Origin: Candidatus Doudnabacteria bacterium
GTDB taxonomy: Bacteria > Patescibacteriota > Doudnabacteria > UBA920
Assembly (NCBI GenBank): GCA_003151625.1
Contig: PLYC01000032.1
Coordinates: forward strand, 52,037-100,347
Direction of reading: 5' to 3'
Length of the DNA stretch: 48,311 bases
The stretch's first letter is position 1; every line of letters begins with the position of its first letter. A program made the translations under genes and the position numbers. Below the pieces are notes generated by a model. That model worked only from the letters and a program-made list of their open reading frames with translations. It did not search any database and was not told the DNA's origin. Shown here piece after piece: positions 45,643 to 48,311 of the stretch.

Positions 45643-45676
45643 TGTGGATAACTATGAGGTCGCATAATGTTATAAT
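45643..45676 (+). promoter_or_regulatory. xerC promoter region with DnaA-box-like site
   Basis: TGTGGATAA (45643-45651) is the complement of TTATCCACA. TGTTATAAT has an extended -10 with TATAAT at 45671-45676. The ATG is at 45683, six bases on, so the transcript is probably leaderless. Confidence 0.6.
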
Positions 45677-45682
45677 TAGAGC

Positions 45683-46801
45683 ATGGAGACCCTAAATCAA
45701 CCTAAAAAATCCCCTACTCCGCTTACTCCCCTGCAAGTCCACATTAACGAATTTTTGGAGTACTGCGAGATTGCCAAAAATCAAAGCTTAAATACCATCA
45801 AAGCTTATGACAGGTATTTAAGAAAGTTTTCCAGATTCGCGGCTACCCTGGGAGTTACGGAATCAAAAAATATTACCCTTGTGCTGGTAAATAAATACCG
45901 GCTCTATTTAAATCGCTTGAGCGACGACAAAGGCAACAGCCTAAAACTAATTACCCAAAATTATCATCTTATTGCTCTTCGGGCGTTCTTGAAATATTTA
46001 GGAAAAAATGACATTGAAACTTTAAATCCGGAAAAAATTGAACTGCCAAAGAACCCCCAGAGGCAGGTGGAATTTTTGGAAAGTGACGAGTTAAAAAGAT
46101 TATTCTCAGCCACAGCCCATGAAAAAGAGGAACTCCCCCGCCTAAGGGATACCGCCATACTGCAAACGCTTTTTTCCACCGGCCTGCGTGTTTCCGAAGC
46201 CGCCGGACTTAGGCGCGATTCCATAAATTTGGAGCGCCGGGAGTTTACCGTACGCGGTAAAGGCAGTAAACTACGCTTGGTTTTTTTAAGCAACGAGGCC
46301 GCGGAGGATATTAAAAAATACCTGGCCAAACGCAAAGACAACAGCAAGGCATTGTTTATTGGGCATTCGATTATAGGAAAGACATCGGATAAACCGGAGA
46401 AAAAAAATGATGAAAAAACTGTAGCCGCCAGACAAAAACTAATGGAAAAAGAAATTCAAAGCCAGTCCGCAGTTTCCCTCCCCCTTCTTGTCAGCCGAAG
46501 CCTTGGCGAAGGAGGGGGCGGGAGGGTTAGGGAGGGGGTAAAAATCATTCCCGGATTAACACCCAGGCAAATTCAAAGAATAATAAAAAAATACGTAAAA
46601 ATCGCGGGCATAGTAAAAAAAGTCACGCCTCACACCCTGCGCCACTCCTTTGCCACCGATCTTTTACAAAACGGGGCGGACATCCGCAGTGTCCAAACCC
46701 TGCTTGGACATTCCAGTATAACCACTACGCAAATTTACACTCACGTTACTAACGAAGGCTTAAGGGACATCCATAGAAAATTCCATGGGAAGAGCAAGTA
46801 G
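45683..46801 (+). CDS. xerC: XerC/XerD-type tyrosine recombinase with repeat insertion
   Basis: 372 aa (family ~300). SAM-like N-domain (HINEFLEYCEIAKNQSLNTI). Catalytic set: STGLRVSEAAGL (R169), RGKGSKLR (Lys), PHTLRHSFATDLL (H317, R320), LLGHSSITTTQIYTH (H343, Y352). It resolves chromosome dimers at dif. The excess is a loop (residues ~230-290) that includes a translated dispersed repeat, LPLLVSRSLGEGGGGRVREG, between the beta-sheet and the HxxR helix. Plus strand, probably leaderless mRNA. A partner Xer is not in the window. Confidence 0.92.
   Translation: METLNQPKKSPTPLTPLQVHINEFLEYCEIAKNQSLNTIKAYDRYLRKFSRFAATLGVTESKNITLVLVNKYRLYLNRLSDDKGNSLKLITQNYHLIALRAFLKYLGKNDIETLNPEKIELPKNPQRQVEFLESDELKRLFSATAHEKEELPRLRDTAILQTLFSTGLRVSEAAGLRRDSINLERREFTVRGKGSKLRLVFLSNEAAEDIKKYLAKRKDNSKALFIGHSIIGKTSDKPEKKNDEKTVAARQKLMEKEIQSQSAVSLPLLVSRSLGEGGGGRVREGVKIIPGLTPRQIQRIIKKYVKIAGIVKKVTPHTLRHSFATDLLQNGADIRSVQTLLGHSSITTTQIYTHVTNEGLRDIHRKFHGKSK
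46475..46540. repeat. In-frame repeat inside xerC
   Basis: 'ccctcccccttcttg', 'agccgaagccttggcg' and 'gggcgggagggttaggg' pieces; same families as elsewhere in the window. Confidence 0.65.
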
Positions 46802-46809
46802 GACAATTT

Positions 46810-46845
46810 AAAAGCCCCGACCTTTCGATAAGGGCTTTTATTCTA
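46810..46845 (+). terminator. Intrinsic terminator of xerC
   Basis: AAAAGCCC (46810-46817) with GGGCTTTT (46832-46839), then ATTCTATT. Confidence 0.75.
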
Positions 46846-46896
46846 TTCTGATAATCATCTTCTCTATAATTCTTAATTCTAAATTCTTACTTCTAA

Positions 46897-47073
46897 TCAT
46901 ACGTACCACTTATACTCACTCATACTGCGCATGGCTTCCTCCATATCCACCTGATACTCCGCCTGATCTTCCTTGTTATAAACCGTCAGCGGAGCCTGGC
47001 AATATGGGCAAATTCCGGGCTTCTCCCGGCTAAAGCCGCAACCGTCACACAAATACATATGAAAGTTCTGCAT
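46897..47073 (-). CDS. Small zinc-ribbon (rubredoxin-like) protein, 58 aa
   Basis: ATG complement 47071-47073 chosen because GGGAGGTGA lies 5-10 bases upstream; a GTG at 47082 overlaps that SD. The product starts MQNFHMYLCDGCGFSREKPG and has CPYCQAPL: two CxxC knuckles (CDGC, CPYC) typical of a single zinc ribbon or rubredoxin-like site. The C-terminal half is acidic (QAEYQVDMEEAMRSMSEYKW). Function unknown; another strong-SD mini-gene. Confidence 0.75.
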   Translation of the reverse strand: MQNFHMYLCDGCGFSREKPGICPYCQAPLTVYNKEDQAEYQVDMEEAMRSMSEYKWYV

Positions 47074-47100
47074 ATTTCTCACCTCCCTCTTTTGTTTTAG

Positions 47101-47127
47101 TTAATGGTTAATGGTTAATGGTTAATT
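47101..47127. repeat. TTAATGG tandem repeat
   Basis: Seven-base unit TTAATGG three times plus TTAAT, 28 bases upstream of the zinc-ribbon gene. The rest of 47128-47329 is AT-rich with no feature that I can see. Confidence 0.85.
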
Positions 47128-47329
47128 GTAAATTGTTTTTCTCCTTTCCCTTCCTACCCTTGGTTTAATACTATTATTAACTTGTGTCAACCCCCCGATA
47201 AACAATTTACGGCCTATGAGAACAAAAATAATAAAGACGCTATGCCTAAGGGAAAATTTGTTTGGTTATTACAAAATTGTAAGCCAATTAAACACAACTT
47301 ATGCACCGGCTAAGAGCTGAATTTCAACC

Positions 47330-47358
47330 TTGAAAAATAACGCGTTTTGTGGTAATCT
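47330..47358 (+). promoter_or_regulatory. Promoter of the tRNA-Arg locus
   Basis: TTGAAA (47330-47335), 17-bp spacer, TAATCT (47353-47358), then the truncated tRNA copy at 47372. Confidence 0.7.
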
Positions 47359-47371
47359 TGATAAAGTTTAT

Positions 47372-47388
47372 GATCGCGTAGCTCAGCT
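47372..47388 (+). pseudogene. Truncated 5' copy of tRNA-Arg
   Basis: GATCGCGTAGCTCAGCT, identical to the first 17 bases of the intact tRNA (47496-47512) but for position 2 (A instead of G). It is followed by two GC-rich hairpins, CTCCGAC/GTCGGAG and CCCCGAC/GTCGGGG (about 47386-47445), in place of the tRNA body. Looks like the boundary of a ~107-bp insertion with a 17-bp duplication. Confidence 0.75.
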
Positions 47389-47495
47389 CCGACGTCCGGC
47401 AAAGCCAAAGTCGGAGCCCCGACCCCCTAAAGAACGTCGGGGTTGGATTTAAAAGTTAAGTGATTCCGCAAAAGATATTACGGTTAAAAAAATTT

Positions 47496-47572
47496 GGTCG
47501 CGTAGCTCAGCTGGATAGAGCGCAAGCTTGCGGAGCTTGAGGTCGCAGGTTCAACTCCTGCCGCGATCACCA
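47496..47572 (+). tRNA. tRNA-Arg (GCG)
   Basis: Complete: acceptor GGTCGCG/CGCGATC (one G-U at pair 2-71), D arm GCTC...GAGC, anticodon stem CAAGC/GCTTG with loop TTGCGGA (anticodon GCG), T arm GCAGG-TTCAACT-CCTGC, discriminator A, encoded CCA. Most bacteria use ACG (modified to ICG) for CGN codons, so GCG is unusual. Confidence 0.9.
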
Positions 47573-47591
47573 CTTAGTGAACCGTGCAATT

Positions 47592-47612
47592 CAACCGAGA
47601 GGGCTAAAAATC
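47592..47612 (+). repeat. Direct repeat flanking the methyltransferase gene (left copy)
   Basis: CAACCGAGAGGGCTAAAAATC; a similar copy, CAACCGAGAGAGGTCAAAATC, is at 48221-48241. GAGAGGG may serve as SD for the gene at 47614. Confidence 0.6.
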
Positions 47613-47613
47613 T

Positions 47614-48216
47614 ATGAAGATAGATTGGTATAAACATTACTTGGAAAAAGGAAAGCTTGTTCTCACAAAGGAAACTTTAGGAGAAAATTTAAAACAAGAC
47701 AAACCTTTCCTGGATATTTTAAGAAAATACGTCCCAGCCCGTTCTAAAATATTGGAAGCTGGCTGCGGCCTAGGGAGGACATGCATAAGCATGTCGATTA
47801 AAAGTTACCGGGTTACTGCTATAGATATAGATGATCGGATGTTATCTCTGGCCCAAATGAGCGCCAAAAATTGTTCTCAAAAAATAGCCTTCAAAAAATC
47901 CGATTTTTTTAATCTGTATAAAATTCTTAAAAAAAATTCTTTTGACTGCATCACCCACCAAGGCGTATTGGAACATTATTCTATAAAACAAATCAGAAAT
48001 GCGCTAAATACCCAACTGAAAATAAGTCCCTTGGTTATCTTCTCGGTTCCAATCGACTCGCCTTACAATAAGAAATATTTCCACGATAATATTTATAGAA
48101 ATCTTTGGAACGAAATTTTCTGGATAAAGAGTATTTTAAAAATTTTTGATATCCGTTACCATAAAATTGCCAGGGATCGTAAAGATAACTTAATTGTTGT
48201 TTTAAAAAGAAAATGA
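47614..48216 (+). CDS. Class I SAM-dependent methyltransferase, 200 aa
   Basis: Motif I KILEAGCGLGRTCISMS (~47), motif II VTAIDIDDRML, motif IV region SFDCITHQGVLEHYS and a C-terminal beta hairpin. Methyltransf_11/25-type small-molecule or lipid methyltransferase; substrate unknown. It follows tRNA-Arg by 41 bases, has low GC, and is flanked by direct repeats, which suggests acquisition at the tRNA locus (inference). Confidence 0.85.
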   Translation: MKIDWYKHYLEKGKLVLTKETLGENLKQDKPFLDILRKYVPARSKILEAGCGLGRTCISMSIKSYRVTAIDIDDRMLSLAQMSAKNCSQKIAFKKSDFFNLYKILKKNSFDCITHQGVLEHYSIKQIRNALNTQLKISPLVIFSVPIDSPYNKKYFHDNIYRNLWNEIFWIKSILKIFDIRYHKIARDRKDNLIVVLKRK

Positions 48217-48220
48217 GCGG

Positions 48221-48241
48221 CAACCGAGAGAGGTCAAAATC
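48221..48241 (+). repeat. Direct repeat flanking the methyltransferase gene (right copy)
   Basis: Second copy of the CAACCGAGAG motif, 629 bases from the first. Beyond it, 48242-48311 holds TATAAT (48271-48276) and an open frame from ATG 48275 to the edge that is too short to call. Confidence 0.5.
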
Positions 48242-48311
48242 CAGATCTGGCGAAAGTTCCCGAAACCCTTTATAATGTTGCTAAGTGGCCAGTCCGTCAC
48301 CGAGGTGGCTC

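Noticed and set aside
1-48311. CRISPR array
   Set aside because: No regularly spaced direct repeats with unique spacers; all repeats found are dispersed or simple tandem words.
1-48311. Alternative genetic code (UGA as Gly or Trp)
   Set aside because: UGA ends genes at sensible places (glyS and M24) and Trp is encoded by UGG throughout.

Overview
The window reads as a piece of a streamlined Patescibacteria (CPR, Parcubacteria-like) chromosome. Reasons: housekeeping genes are packed and mostly on the minus strand; many starts have no Shine-Dalgarno (SD) sequence; L28 is a 57-residue cysteine-containing form; a 51-residue Cys-rich protein of a type I recall from CPR genomes is present; two membrane M50-type proteases sit side by side. 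UGA is used as a stop (glyS, for example), so this is not a UGA=Gly lineage. The placement is inference; no 16S rRNA is present.

Layout. 1-4.5 kb: str operon (rpsL-rpsG-fusA, minus) behind a candidate 300-nt leader or ncRNA, two mini-genes, two M50-like proteases, rpmB. 4.6-9.2 kb: a degenerate S41 peptidase with a J-like domain, a Cys-rich mini-protein, maf-GNAT-purH. 9.2-12.5 kb: tRNA-Pro, an RNA-rich stretch with two mini-genes and a long structured leader, parB, tRNA-Leu. 12.5-22.2 kb: PAP2 phosphatase, 2H phosphoesterase, glyA, a membrane-anchored methyltransferase, MFS transporter, tsaC, leuS, tatD. 22.3-36.5 kb: metG, AI-2E transporter, nfo, NUDIX, the glyS-M24-M16 operon, tgt, pnp. 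36.6-44.3 kb: pnp and rpsO, usually adjacent in bacteria, are separated by a receiver-only response regulator and a plus-strand five-gene operon (Leu/Val-type dehydrogenase, PaaK/LuxE-like ligase, ThiF-type E1, Acg/MoeY-type nitroreductase, 7TM histidine kinase). 44.5-48.3 kb: ATP-grasp ligase, XerC/D recombinase, zinc-ribbon protein, tRNA-Arg(GCG), a methyltransferase.

Three things stand out. First, the rpsO/pnp island looks like a small-molecule biosynthesis operon with its own sensor kinase and a divergent regulator. Second, leucyl-tRNA synthetase carries about 200 extra residues in its editing region that form a serine alpha/beta-hydrolase with an apparently complete triad. Third, the region is riddled with short repeats, many translated in frame inside essential genes (rpsG, leuS, purH, metG, tatD, tgt, tsaC, M24, ATP-grasp, xerC). 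They include perfect palindromes centred on CGGCCG, palindromes built on TGTCAAAGG that abut stop codons, and clusters of short repeated words between genes.

A further class is a set of 57-95 residue orphan mini-genes with strong SD sequences, most with their own promoter and hairpin terminator. They differ in style from the AT-rich, SD-poor housekeeping genes.
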